Notes: generated by a model from the letters alone, not told the origin. A DNA stretch of 64,000 nt from Burkholderiaceae bacterium 26 (GCA_000955795.1 JYOB01000016.1:1-64000); one strand, 5' to 3'. Shown: positions 8,560 through 17,292, numbered from the stretch's first letter. Numbers and translations: made by a program.

Positions 8560-9702
8560 TTAGCGGGGTGTCGGCTGCACGGCAGTCATCACTTGGTCGA
8601 GCAGCGTTTCAGCCTGCTTCCAGGAGGCAGGCTGGTTGTAATCGCCCGCCGTGGTGACGATCACCATGTCGAGCCCGGGCACGATCCACAGGCGCTGGCC
8701 ACCGTTGCCGATGCCACCCATCCACGCCTGTTCGGTGCCGCCAGCCGCCACCTTGCCGAGCCACCACTGATAGCCGTATTGCAAGCCCATGCCGGTATCG
8801 ATGTGCGGGCGTGTTGATTCGGCGATCCACTCCGCGGGCACAATCTGCCGCCCGTTCCACTGGCCGTGCTGCAGTACGAGCTGGCCGATGCGCGCGAGGT
8901 CTCGGGGGCGCAGGCGCACGCCGGCAAACGCCAGCGGGCGGCCACGGTAGTCGTCCACCCATTCCCAATCGGTGATGCCCAGCGGTTCGAACAGTTGCTT
9001 GCGCGCGTACTCCGGTAACGACGTGCCGACGCGCTCTGCCAACAATTGCGCCAGTACCGCCGTGTTGCCGCCGTTGTAATTGAACTGCGTGCCAGCCGGA
9101 GCCGCCATCGGGCGGTCGAACACGTAATGCGCCTGAGACGTGTGCCAGAACAGTCCGAACTCGTCGTTGTTCAAGAAGCTCGTCGCACGCCATTCGTTCC
9201 AGGCAAGGCCGCTCGACATCGACAGCATCTGCGAAAGCGTGATCGCCTCGCGGCCATCGCGATTCAGATCCGCCAGCCCGGGAAACAACGACAGCACTGG
9301 CGTGTCGAGCGGCGGCATCTTCCCCTGCCCTTGCGCAATGCCCCACAGCAGGCTCGTCACCGATTTGCTGATCGAGCGGATGTCGTGAAGCGTGCTGGCG
9401 TCGAACGTGCGCGTGGTGCGGAACAGGTCCTTCACGCGCTCATCTTTGCCGGCGTGATAGACCTCCGCCACCAGATGGCCATGACGCACCACGAGCAGGC
9501 TGTGGAAGTTGATATCGGCGTCGGCAAAACTGCGCAAGACTGTGCAAAGGCGGCCGGAATCGAAACCGGCCGCAGCGGGGTCGGCTTCGGTCTGCCAGCC
9601 ATCGTTCAACTGCGCGGGCGCGTCGCAGGGCGCTGCCTGGGCGCCGCCTACCGCGCAAACCAATGCCAAAGCGATGCCGATGCTGCGCAGTCGTAGCGTC
9701 AT
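8560..9702 (-). CDS. Exported serine hydrolase, beta-lactamase class C / esterase family
   Basis: Encodes 380 residues beginning with a signal peptide (about 1-24, ending AQA). It carries the serine nucleophile motif S-I-S-K in 'DIRSISKSV', a YxG-type second motif (FNYNGGN, where classic enzymes have YxN), and 'GIGNGG' at the place of the KTG/HxG triad, which together mark the penicillin-binding-protein-like serine hydrolases with 6-aminohexanoate-dimer-hydrolase-like features. It probably acts in the periplasm on an ester or amide; a drug-resistance role is not supported by the motifs. The start at 9702 gives the signal peptide; the frame runs 55 codons further with no secretion signal. It is divergent from the OpgD gene at 9856. 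Confidence 0.85.
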   Translation of the reverse strand: MTLRLRSIGIALALVCAVGGAQAAPCDAPAQLNDGWQTEADPAAAGFDSGRLCTVLRSFADADINFHSLLVVRHGHLVAEVYHAGKDERVKDLFRTTRTFDASTLHDIRSISKSVTSLLWGIAQGQGKMPPLDTPVLSLFPGLADLNRDGREAITLSQMLSMSSGLAWNEWRATSFLNNDEFGLFWHTSQAHYVFDRPMAAPAGTQFNYNGGNTAVLAQLLAERVGTSLPEYARKQLFEPLGITDWEWVDDYRGRPLAFAGVRLRPRDLARIGQLVLQHGQWNGRQIVPAEWIAESTRPHIDTGMGLQYGYQWWLGKVAAGGTEQAWMGGIGNGGQRLWIVPGLDMVIVTTAGDYNQPASWKQAETLLDQVMTAVQPTPR

Positions 9703-9855
9703 CCCAGCCCCCCATTGATGTGGCCCAAGTATCGTAACCGGCACTTGCAAGTTCAAGTGCTCTGCGACGAATGGTCGATCTGGGCGACCAAACGGCAGTG
9801 GATCGGCCATCCGGAGGAGCCTCCAGCCCGTGGCGGAACCTGGGCCCGCGTTACC

Positions 9856-11508
9856 ATGTCGGACCATTCTTATTCATCAGTCACATCACAGGCACCTATG
9901 GTCACACGTCGAACCCTTCTTGCCTCCGCTTCCGTTACCGCCACGCTGGCGGCGCTCGGCATCACGCCCGAAGCGCTGGCCGCCAACCGCGTCAAGCTGG
10001 GCGATGCCGCGCCGTTTTCTTTCGATGCGCTGATCGAGCGCGCCCGCACGATGGCCGGCAAGCCGTACACGCCGCCGGCTACGGCGCCTGCCGACATCCT
10101 GGCCAAGATCGATTACGAGGCGCACGGCAAGATCAAGTTCGACACCGCCCACGCGCTCTTTGCCGACGGCCCGGGCCAGTTTCCGGTGACGTTCTTCCAC
10201 CTGGGCACTTTCTTCCGCGCGCCGGTGCGCATGCACGTGGTGGAAAAAGGCGCCGCACGTGAGATCGTCTACGACGAGTCGTACTTCGACATGCCCGCCG
10301 ACAGCCCGGCGCGCAAGCTGCCGCGCGGCAGCGGCTTTGCGGGTTTCCGCTTCCAGGAAAGCCGTCTGGGCGACCAGAAAAAGCTCGACTGGAAAAAGAA
10401 CGATTGGGTCGCCTTCCTGGGCGCGTCGTACTTCCGCGCCATCGGCGAGCTGTATCAATACGGGCTCTCCGCACGCGGGATCGCGCTTGATGTTGCGCAG
10501 GCCGGCAAGCCCGAAGAATTTCCCAATTTCACGCACGTGTGGTTCGACACGCCGGCAGACAACCGCGCCGATTCCGTGACGATCTACACGCTGCTCGACG
10601 GCCCGAGCATCACGGGTGCATACCGTTTTGTCATGCACCGCACGAAGGGCGTGGTGATGGATATCGACACGGCCATCTTCCTGCGCAAGGACGTGGACCG
10701 TTTCGGCATCGCACCTGCCACGTCGATGTACTGGTTCTCGGAAACCGCCAAGGGCACCGCCATCGACTGGCGCCCCGAGGTGCACGATTCCGACGGCCTG
10801 GCGCTCTGGACCGGCAGCGGCGAACGCATCTGGCGCCCGCTGAACGATCCGCCGCGCACGATGGCATCTGCCTTTGGCGACAACAACCCGCGCGGCTTCG
10901 GCCTGCTGCAACGCGACCGGGATTTCAACGACTATCAGGACGGCGTGCACTACGAGCGCCGCCCGAGCCTGTGGGTCGAGCCGCTGGAGGGCTGGGGCGA
11001 AGGCGCCGTGCAGCTCATCGAGATCCCGACCGACGACGAGATCCACGACAACATCGTCGCCATGTGGGTGCCGAAAGCGCCGGCGCGCGCGGGCAGCCAA
11101 TACCGTCTGCGCTATCGCCTGCATTGGCTGGCCGACGAGCCGTATCCGACACAACTGGCGCGTTGCGTAGCCACGCGCATGGGCAACGGCGGCCAGCCGG
11201 GCCAGCCGCGTCCGCACGGCGTGCGCAAGTTCATGGTCGAGTTCAAGGGCGGCCCGCTGGAGAAGCTGCCCTTCGGCACCAAGCCGGAGGCAGTGCTCTC
11301 TACCTCGCGCGGCACGTTCTCATACGTGTTTACCGAAGCCGTGCCGAACGGCGTGCCGGGCCACTGGCGCGCGCAGTTCGATCTGACGGTCGACGGAAAA
11401 GAGCCGGTGGATATGCGGTTGTTCCTGCGCGTGGATGGCAAGCCGTTGTCGGAGACGTGGCTGTACCAGTACCATCCCACCATCAAAACGTCGCAAGTGT
11501 ACGAATAG
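9856..11508 (+). CDS. opgD: Glucan biosynthesis protein D (OpgD/MdoD type), Tat-exported
   Basis: Encodes 550 residues of the MdoG/OpgD periplasmic glucan family, which trims or branches osmoregulated periplasmic glucans. A twin-arginine signal (TRRTLL followed by a hydrophobic stretch ending ALA) lies at residues 16-43. Family blocks such as 'FPVTFFHLGTFF', 'GFAGFRF', 'SYFRAIG' and 'SMYWFSE' are all present, and the length is normal. An alternative ATG at 9898 starts just before the twin arginines (536 residues); neither has a clear ribosome-binding site. No opgG or opgH is seen nearby, so the gene is alone here. Confidence 0.9.
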   Translation: MSDHSYSSVTSQAPMVTRRTLLASASVTATLAALGITPEALAANRVKLGDAAPFSFDALIERARTMAGKPYTPPATAPADILAKIDYEAHGKIKFDTAHALFADGPGQFPVTFFHLGTFFRAPVRMHVVEKGAAREIVYDESYFDMPADSPARKLPRGSGFAGFRFQESRLGDQKKLDWKKNDWVAFLGASYFRAIGELYQYGLSARGIALDVAQAGKPEEFPNFTHVWFDTPADNRADSVTIYTLLDGPSITGAYRFVMHRTKGVVMDIDTAIFLRKDVDRFGIAPATSMYWFSETAKGTAIDWRPEVHDSDGLALWTGSGERIWRPLNDPPRTMASAFGDNNPRGFGLLQRDRDFNDYQDGVHYERRPSLWVEPLEGWGEGAVQLIEIPTDDEIHDNIVAMWVPKAPARAGSQYRLRYRLHWLADEPYPTQLARCVATRMGNGGQPGQPRPHGVRKFMVEFKGGPLEKLPFGTKPEAVLSTSRGTFSYVFTEAVPNGVPGHWRAQFDLTVDGKEPVDMRLFLRVDGKPLSETWLYQYHPTIKTSQVYE

Positions 11509-11532
11509 AAGAGGACACCTCCGCTTTATTGC

Positions 11533-11709
11533 GTGAGAATCACGGCCAAAAAGGGAGGAGTGCGTCGCAATAAAACAATGGCTTGCGCTGGTGTTTTGAA
11601 TACCATCCCCCGCGCAAACGATATCTCTGCGTGGCGACGAGACATGGCACGCGATGCACTTCTTCAGAAAAAGAAGAGGAAATTTTTAGAGCAATTGATG
11701 CAACACTAA
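11533..11709 (+). CDS. Small basic ORF ending at a strong terminator
   Basis: GTG at 11533 opens a 58-codon frame; an internal ATG at 11578 would give 43 residues. The product is very basic (WRRD..., QKKKRKF) with no signal peptide. Its TAA stop (11707-11709) abuts the hairpin of a textbook terminator, so a transcript clearly ends here. An AGAGGA sequence lies about 17 bases before the GTG and GGGAGG about 17 before the ATG, both too far to be convincing. I do not recognise the protein. It could instead be the body of a small non-coding RNA that uses the same terminator, or the tail of the opgD transcript. Confidence 0.3.
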   Translation: MRITAKKGGVRRNKTMACAGVLNTIPRANDISAWRRDMARDALLQKKKRKFLEQLMQH

Positions 11710-11734
11710 GCCCACCTCGGTGGGCTTTTTTTTT
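11710..11734 (+). terminator. Rho-independent terminator
   Basis: Perfect 6-bp stem GCCCAC / GTGGGC with a 4-base loop, followed by nine T residues. It ends transcripts coming from opgD and/or the small ORF at 11533. Confidence 0.93.
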
Positions 11735-11823
11735 GCGTGGCCGAATCACGCCGGTCCTCGTATCGCCCAAGACCGACGAAGAGAAGAAGATCGCAGAGGC
11801 CGTCTGCGCGCGCATGGCCGCAG

Positions 11824-11971
11824 ACGCTGTTCGTCGCCTGCGTGTCGTCACACTGGCGCGCGACCAAGCCCGGCGAGATAGATCTGCTGTCGCTCGCCAT
11901 CATCACCGGCGATCCGCCGCCCGATTCCAATCAAGCCGGAGAACACTGATGCGTGGTTGAACCCAGAGCCG
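11824..11971 (+). pseudogene. Remnant of a SRAP (YedK/HMCES-like) peptidase gene
   Basis: Frame one reads TLFVACVSSHWR, then PGEIDLLSLAIITGDPPP. After a +1 shift the DNA from 11930 reads IKPENTDAWLNPEP. The SRAP family carries this order near its C-terminus (an 'AC.WSHWR..GE..LLSF..IT' block, later 'IKPENIDAWLNP'). About ten residues between the two blocks, including the conserved 'AAGHDR' type segment, are missing, and no N-terminal 'MCGRY' part is seen. The gene is therefore a degraded 3' fragment. Confidence 0.6.
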
Positions 11972-12182
11972 CGCCCTCTGTCCGTGAAGCTGTAAAACGA
12001 GTCCTCAAAAGCCTCACTCCGCGCCTCAATACCCGACGAGGACCACCGCCCAGCAATTGAGTGTCCCTAGACCGTACATTTTTCCGTTTCATCATGGCGC
12101 ATTGCCGAAAACAGTATTAAGTGGAACGCAGATTGGCCGATAAGAAGACGTACGGCCCAAGACCTTGCCCGGCTGTGTCGGC

Positions 12183-12321
12183 CAGATTGAGGAAATCACG
12201 CAGCCGAATGCATCAGTGGTGGAAGGAAGTTCAGCTGCCGCTCATACCGTGGCCAAGCAGACCGATGCACTGCGTCGCGCGCGCAATCTTCAAACTTGAG
12301 AACGGCACGTTGGCCGCTTGA
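12183..12321 (+). pseudogene. Remnant of the 3' end of a chemoreceptor (MCP) gene
   Basis: The DNA reads QIEEITQPNASVVEGSSAAA and then AKQTDALRRAR, the usual end of the MCP signalling domain (compare '[19 protein letters not shown]' in the intact receptor at 27889). A frame change near 12283 then gives AIFKLENGT, the familiar C-terminal '(A/V)xVFKL' tail. No intact receptor precedes it: the upstream 200 bp has stops in this frame. It is a decayed C-terminal fragment just before the diguanylate cyclase gene. Confidence 0.6.
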
Positions 12322-12450
12322 GCGCCCCGCAACTGCGGTTCCCGGAATTTGGCAACAGAAGCGCGTGCCACCGGTCATTCGTTTTGCGCTCAGTTGTCGA
12401 ATACGGTGTCGCTCTTCTTGTTTCGCCAATATTTGTCACCACCCGATCTC

Positions 12451-13629
12451 ATGCTCACACCACTCATTCTGGTAGGTATTGTGATCATGTCCTGCCTGAT
12501 GAGCGTGGGCATCCTCGGTTCGCTGCTTCGGACTGGGGTGCCCGGTATAGGCCGCTGGTGCGTCGCTCACGCACTTTTGGCCACTGCTTTGGCATGGATG
12601 TTGGCCGCCGGTGCTCAGCCAGGACAGTTCACCACCATTGGAGCCGCGTTCATTGCTCTGACAGCCTTGCTGTTGCTCGTGCAGGGGATGCGGCAGTTCT
12701 TCGGCAAGGCTTACGCACGGCACGACGAAACCGCGGCGTTCGTCATCGCCTTCGCTGCGGTGGTGTACTTTACTTACGTGTCGCCAAACATGGGTGCGAA
12801 GATCGCGCTGGTATCCACATTGCTCGCCTATGCAAGGATAGCCGTGGGTACGTTGGCGCTGCGTCACGCGCCGCGTGACGGTGCGCGCTACCCTTATCGA
12901 TTCGTTGCAGCAGCCGCTTTTCTGGGCGCGTTATTCCATATCGCGCGGGCCGTCGCCGGAGGCTTCGGTGTGCCGCAAATGGCCATGCTGGAGCCCTCGC
13001 CCTGGAACGTTTTGTTTCTCGGGCTCGCGATCGTCACATTGCCGTGCATGTCTACCGGGATGGTGATGCTTGCGCATGACCAACTTGCACGAAAGATGGA
13101 ACAGCTCGCGAGTATTGACGAACTGACCGGTGCACTGATGCGACGCGCCTTCATGGAAAAGGCGAACGCCTTGCTTCGCGAGGCGGCTGCAAAGGGCACG
13201 CCGGTGTCGATCGCGATTCTGGACATCGACGAGTTCAAAGCCGTCAACGACGCTTTTGGCCATGCGGTCGGGGACCGGATCCTTAGACATTTCGCATCTG
13301 TTGTGTCTGCACGCCTGCGGTCGCGCGACATTCTTGGGCGTCTGGGTGGCGAGGAATTCGCGATTATTTGCGTGGATGCGCGCAAGCGAGACGCAGCCGC
13401 TTTAACAAATGAACTGCGGCTTGCCGTCGAACGATCGCCCAAAGATGGCGTGGGCTGTACGTTCAGCGCGGGCGTCGAAAGCGTCATGCCCGGAGATACG
13501 TTGGAGGTAGCCTTGGCGCGGGCGGACGCTGCGCTGTATCTAGCAAAGGCAACAGGACGCAATCGAGTCGTCACGGCGCCAGAAGTCGACGAACGCGACG
13601 TCGAAACGCTGGAACCGCACCGACTTTAA
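12451..13629 (+). CDS. Membrane diguanylate cyclase (GGDEF)
   Basis: Encodes 392 residues. The N-terminal 215 residues hold about six membrane helices with no recognised sensor fold. The C-terminal 170 residues are a GGDEF domain that makes cyclic di-GMP: 'LDIDEFKAVND', an active-site GGEEF at 299-303, and an inhibitory RxxD site (RSRD at 290-293) exactly five residues upstream, so the enzyme should be active and product-inhibited. The open frame starts 34 codons earlier, but ATG 12451 begins the first membrane helix. It stands alone among gene remnants, suggesting an acquired or mobile neighbourhood. Confidence 0.88.
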   Translation: MLTPLILVGIVIMSCLMSVGILGSLLRTGVPGIGRWCVAHALLATALAWMLAAGAQPGQFTTIGAAFIALTALLLLVQGMRQFFGKAYARHDETAAFVIAFAAVVYFTYVSPNMGAKIALVSTLLAYARIAVGTLALRHAPRDGARYPYRFVAAAAFLGALFHIARAVAGGFGVPQMAMLEPSPWNVLFLGLAIVTLPCMSTGMVMLAHDQLARKMEQLASIDELTGALMRRAFMEKANALLREAAAKGTPVSIAILDIDEFKAVNDAFGHAVGDRILRHFASVVSARLRSRDILGRLGGEEFAIICVDARKRDAAALTNELRLAVERSPKDGVGCTFSAGVESVMPGDTLEVALARADAALYLAKATGRNRVVTAPEVDERDVETLEPHRL

Positions 13630-14023
13630 AGGCCAATTTCCTGAACCGACGATGGCGGAACTGCGTTTTAAGAAGACCATCGCATCACTTCCCAACTCAA
13701 AACCAGTTCAACCAAGCGGCTTTCAATGGAGAGCACATTTCTCCCCTCTCATGGGTGGTTAAGTTTCTTGTCAATCCACTGATAATGAAAGCACGCAGGA
13801 TGCTCATTGGTCCCTATCTTTGCGTCTCCTGCGCTTTCCGACGCTCATCCGAGGGGGAGGCGTCAGCGCCCGAGTCGTGTGCAGTGGCGCTTTTTTTCCG
13901 GCAGAAGCAAACGTTTAGCAAAAATGAGCAGGGCCGATGTCCTGCCGCATCAGGGACCGACGTTGAACGATGTCAACCAGAACAACCCCGCCGGCTCTGC
14001 CGCCCGATCCCAGCTGTATTTAG
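13630..14023. other. Intergenic stretch without a recognisable gene
   Basis: 394 bp between the diguanylate cyclase and a small ORF. It is AT-richer than the surroundings at its left end. Short frames occur on the plus strand but lack ribosome-binding sites or recognisable content. I see no hairpin terminator right after the cyclase stop. Confidence 0.6.
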
Positions 14024-14194
14024 GTGGATCAGGCAGCCCGCTACATCGGCATGCTCATCGTTTTGCAGGCCGACGACGCCAAAGAGCCGGTTGTCATCTC
14101 TGACGGCAGCTATTGGTGCAAGCGCGCCCGCGCGCTGACTGACTTTGCACGGGCGTCGGCGCAGATTTCGGATTTGATTGAGGCAGGGGTGTAA
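14024..14194 (+). CDS. Small orphan ORF, possibly a gene fragment
   Basis: A GTG-started frame of 56 residues, preceded immediately by an in-frame TAG. The product has protein-like composition: 'YIGMLIVLQADDAKEP', then 'DGSYWCKRAR' and an amphipathic end 'SDLIEAGV'. I do not recognise the family. Lacking a ribosome-binding site and lying in a stretch of decayed genes, it may be the C-terminal fragment of a lost gene. A similar 'SDLIEARV-stop' sequence occurs at about 17405-17431. Confidence 0.25.
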   Translation: MDQAARYIGMLIVLQADDAKEPVVISDGSYWCKRARALTDFARASAQISDLIEAGV

Positions 14195-14319
14195 GCGTTT
14201 GGCTGGGGCTCGCATCGCTAGGCGAGATGCCTGGAGCGGTGCGGGCCAATTGGGTTGGCCGCTATCGCCCGAATGAAATCATCCGACCCATGGATGCGCA
14301 TTGCACGCAGAGTGAGCAT

Positions 14320-15201
14320 TCACGGCGATGTGGCAGAGGCATCAAATGCAGAGTTGGCGAGATGTCTGACCATCAAGTCAACGAATGCAGACAAGCGGTT
14401 AAGCCGCCTCAAGTCACGGTGATAGCCCATCCATATCTCGCGATGCGGTGGTTCTGCGTCCAGCTCCAGCCGACGGATACCGTGGGTCTGGTCACCCAGC
14501 GGGCGCGGCAACACCGCAATGCCCATTCCCATCGCGCACATCTGCGCTTTGACGTTTCGGTTGTTCGAATGCAGCGCGACTCCTGCATTCGGAAACATTT
14601 CTCTCAGCCACGCCGTATCCGGAAACGAACCACTTAGCACATCCGGCGTGATCAGCCGATATCCGCTGCCGTCGCCAGCGATCGGGGCGGGCCCGGTGGC
14701 AGACACATAGACGCCATAGCGCATCTGGAGCAACCGCCGTTGGACGATGTCCTGCTCCTCGAACGGGACAATGCGAAACGCTACATCAGCCTCCCGTTGC
14801 GCCAGGTTGAACAGGCGCGTTCCGGTGAGCACCTCGATCTGGACTTGGGGATATTTGGCCGCATACGCCGCCAGCACCGGAGGCAACACGTAGGCGCCGA
14901 ACCAGTCGGCAGATGTCACGCGTAGCGTGCCGTCGAGCGCTTGTTGTTTGCCGGCCAGTCTCCGCTCCATCGCCAGCGCTCCCTCTTCGATCTGCTCGGC
15001 AAGCGGAAGCACTCCCGTCCCTTCTTCAGTCAGAACGAAGCCGTCGGCCGTCCGCTGGAACAGCACCTGCCCTGTGGCTTCTTCCAAAGCGCGCAATCGC
15101 CTGCCCACGGTCGGGTGGCTTAGGCGCAGAGCCCGTGCGGCGGCACCGAGCGTTCCTGTGCGAGCGACAGCAAGAAAGATCCTGACATCACTCCACTCCA
15201 T
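14320..15201 (-). CDS. LysR-type transcriptional regulator
   Basis: Encodes 293 residues: an N-terminal winged helix-turn-helix (about 1-60, 'LGAAARALRLSHPTVGRRLRALEE') and a substrate-binding domain from about residue 90. It belongs to the LysR subgroup that usually controls a divergent metabolic gene. Here that is the dehydrogenase gene at 15368, and a clear dyad (15218-15238) lies 17 bp ahead of its start. Its inducer is not predictable from sequence. Confidence 0.92.
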   Translation of the reverse strand: MEWSDVRIFLAVARTGTLGAAARALRLSHPTVGRRLRALEEATGQVLFQRTADGFVLTEEGTGVLPLAEQIEEGALAMERRLAGKQQALDGTLRVTSADWFGAYVLPPVLAAYAAKYPQVQIEVLTGTRLFNLAQREADVAFRIVPFEEQDIVQRRLLQMRYGVYVSATGPAPIAGDGSGYRLITPDVLSGSFPDTAWLREMFPNAGVALHSNNRNVKAQMCAMGMGIAVLPRPLGDQTHGIRRLELDAEPPHREIWMGYHRDLRRLNRLSAFVDLMVRHLANSAFDASATSP

Positions 15202-15217
15202 GCCACCCCCTTACAAA

Positions 15218-15238
15218 AATGAACGTACAGTGTTCATT
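15218..15238. promoter_or_regulatory. Candidate LysR operator
   Basis: Perfect 7-bp inverted arms AATGAAC / GTTCATT separated by 7 bases, in the 166-bp gap between the LysR gene and the divergent dehydrogenase gene. A further 'GATGAACA' half-site lies 10 bp downstream (about 15248). Size and position fit a LysR-type autoregulatory and activation site. Confidence 0.6.
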
Positions 15239-15367
15239 ATATTCAGTTGATGAACAGTATCGAACGTTGCGAGACTACGCTCCATCGCATGCCGAACGAT
15301 CGGCTGCAGCAACGGCCTGGTTGGCTCCGTTCGAGCTAAGGTCTGACTTCTGGAGCAAGCAAAGCAA

Positions 15368-16216
15368 ATGGAAATCGGAATCATCGGCCTTGGTGCGATG
15401 GGCCGGGAAATCGCACGCAACCTGGCTGCAGCCGGCCACAAGGTTGTCGCATGGAATCGCTCGGGCGGGAGCGTCGCAGGCGTGCGAATGGTGGATATGC
15501 CAATGCAAGCATTGCAAGCCGACATGACATTGACCATGTTGTCCGACGACTCTGCCATCCGCAGTGTGCTGATGGAAGGCGATCTGCTGGCGCAGGCAAG
15601 ACCTGGCTTGGTGCATGTGGTGGCGTCCACGATCTCGGCTGCGTTTTCACAAGAGCTGGCGGATCATCATCGCGCCCGCGGCATCGCCCTTGTCGCAGCG
15701 CCGGTACTGGGACGGCCTGATGTCGCTGCGCGGGCCGAGCTCAACATTCTTGCCGCCGGTGACCCAGCCGCGATCGATAAGGTCATGCCTGCGCTGGAGC
15801 TGATCGGTAAGCGCATCTGGCGCATGGGCGACGATCCGCGCATGGCCTGCGCCGCCAAATTGGCGTGCAACATGATGATCAGCTTCGCGATCGAAGCGAT
15901 GGCCGAAGCGGTGGTGCTGACCGAAGCGCATGGTGTGCCGCGGGAACGCTTTCTGGAATTGATCCTCGGCACCTTGTTTGGCTCTCGCCCCTACCAGACC
16001 TACTCCGGCAACATCATCAAGAACGAATACCCGCCAGGCTTCAAGGCGACACTGGGCCTGAAGGATCTGCGGTTGGCGAAAGAAGCCGCACGGGACGCCA
16101 ACGGCGAGCTACCTATGCTCGACGTCGTTTATGCACGCATGCAGGACGCTGTGGATGCCGGCTACGGCGACCAAGACTGGTCAGCGATGGTCAGAGCCAC
16201 CTTGGGTGGGAAATGA
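15368..16216 (+). CDS. NAD(P)-binding dehydrogenase, 3-hydroxyisobutyrate dehydrogenase family
   Basis: Encodes 282 residues. The Rossmann motif GLGAMG at residues 7-12 opens the protein, and the C-terminal helical domain has the expected 'KLACNM' block with the catalytic-type lysine. Such enzymes oxidise beta-hydroxy acids or reduce related aldehydes or imines. The family's 'DAPVSGG' substrate-binding motif appears here as 'AAPVLGRPD', closer to the imine-reductase-like or glyoxylate-reductase-like branches, so the substrate is open. It is divergent from the LysR regulator and 89 bp upstream of the MBL-fold gene. Confidence 0.85.
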   Translation: MEIGIIGLGAMGREIARNLAAAGHKVVAWNRSGGSVAGVRMVDMPMQALQADMTLTMLSDDSAIRSVLMEGDLLAQARPGLVHVVASTISAAFSQELADHHRARGIALVAAPVLGRPDVAARAELNILAAGDPAAIDKVMPALELIGKRIWRMGDDPRMACAAKLACNMMISFAIEAMAEAVVLTEAHGVPRERFLELILGTLFGSRPYQTYSGNIIKNEYPPGFKATLGLKDLRLAKEAARDANGELPMLDVVYARMQDAVDAGYGDQDWSAMVRATLGGK

Positions 16217-16305
16217 AGTCCGTGGCCATATTGCTATCAAACCAAACTGCACGCCCGCTGCGCCGCTTAGACGCCGATGCGGACACCGACACAGAAAAGA
16301 CAATC

Positions 16306-17289
16306 ATGAAATATCGACATGCAATGACCAAGCTGTTTGCCCTGTGCAGCCTTCTGACGATGTCCCTGCTGCTGCAGTGTGCAGCCCACGCGGCCGCTCC
16401 CTTTGCACGTACATCAGCGCCGGGCTTTTTCCGTTTCATGTTGGGCGCTTACGAGGTGACGGCGCTCAATGACGGCACGCTGGAATTGCCGGTTGACCAG
16501 TTTCTGACAAACACCACCGCGCAAAAGGTCGACGACGTGTTGGCCGAGAATTACCTGCAAAGTCCGCTCGAAACGTCCTACAACGCCTTCCTGATCAATA
16601 CGGGTGCCAAACTGATTTTGATCGATACCGGCGCAGGAAACATCTTCGGCCCGCACCTGGGGAGGCTGGCAGCCAACATGAGGGCATCCGGTTATGCGCC
16701 GTCCCAGGTGGATGAAATCTACATCACGCACATGCACGCAGACCATATTGGTGGGCTGACGACGGATGGAGAAATGCGCTTTTCCAATGCGATCGTCCGC
16801 GTCAATCGTCGTGAACTGGATTACTGGCTGAGCGAGGCGAACATGGCCAAGGCGCCGGAGGGCAATCGCGGCGACCAAAAAGGCAGCTATCGCCGTGCCA
16901 TGGCGATCATGGAGCCCTACATCAGGGCGGGCCGCGTGCAGCCGTTTGACGGCGAGCAAGAGTTGAGCCCCGGCATCCTGGCGTACCAGAGCGCTGGACA
17001 TACACCCGGGCACGTGGGCTACATGATCGAGAGCCGGGGACATCGCTTGATGGTGGTGGGAGACATCGTCCATGTCGCGGCCGTTCAGTTTGAAGATCCG
17101 ACGGTCACCGTTTCGTTCGATAGCAACAGCCAGTTGGCCGAACAGGAACGCATCAAGGAATTCACCCGCATCGCCAACGACAAGATACTTTTCGCCGCCG
17201 CTCACGTGCCTTTTCCGGGACTGGGGCATTTGCAAGCGGATAAGCATGGCTTCCGTTGGATTCCCATCAACTACTCGGCTGGGAAATAA
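16306..17289 (+). CDS. Exported metallo-beta-lactamase-fold hydrolase
   Basis: Encodes 327 residues with a signal peptide (about 1-29, ending AHA). The zinc ligands of the fold are clear: THMHADHIGG (HxHxDH), later 'SAGHTPGH' and 'VVGDIVH'. The family includes quorum-quenching lactonases and other hydrolases; nothing shows beta-lactam activity. The ATG at 16306 gives the signal peptide, although the frame is open back into the preceding gene. It follows the dehydrogenase in the same direction and may be co-expressed under the LysR regulator. Confidence 0.85.
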   Translation: MKYRHAMTKLFALCSLLTMSLLLQCAAHAAAPFARTSAPGFFRFMLGAYEVTALNDGTLELPVDQFLTNTTAQKVDDVLAENYLQSPLETSYNAFLINTGAKLILIDTGAGNIFGPHLGRLAANMRASGYAPSQVDEIYITHMHADHIGGLTTDGEMRFSNAIVRVNRRELDYWLSEANMAKAPEGNRGDQKGSYRRAMAIMEPYIRAGRVQPFDGEQELSPGILAYQSAGHTPGHVGYMIESRGHRLMVVGDIVHVAAVQFEDPTVTVSFDSNSQLAEQERIKEFTRIANDKILFAAAHVPFPGLGHLQADKHGFRWIPINYSAGK

Positions 17290-17292
17290 GTC

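Noticed and set aside
9046-9696. 216-codon plus-strand frame opposite the serine hydrolase
   Set aside because: It is a shadow: the opposite strand encodes a clear signal peptide and catalytic motifs.
8560-9702. Calling the serine hydrolase an AmpC beta-lactamase
   Set aside because: The second motif lacks the Tyr-x-Asn form and the KTG triad is GIGNGG-like, which fits esterase or oligomer-hydrolase branches rather than a resistance enzyme.
12318-12878. 186-codon plus-strand frame overlapping the diguanylate cyclase gene
   Set aside because: It overlaps the membrane part of a GGDEF protein in another frame, is rich in arginine and cysteine and shows no family features.
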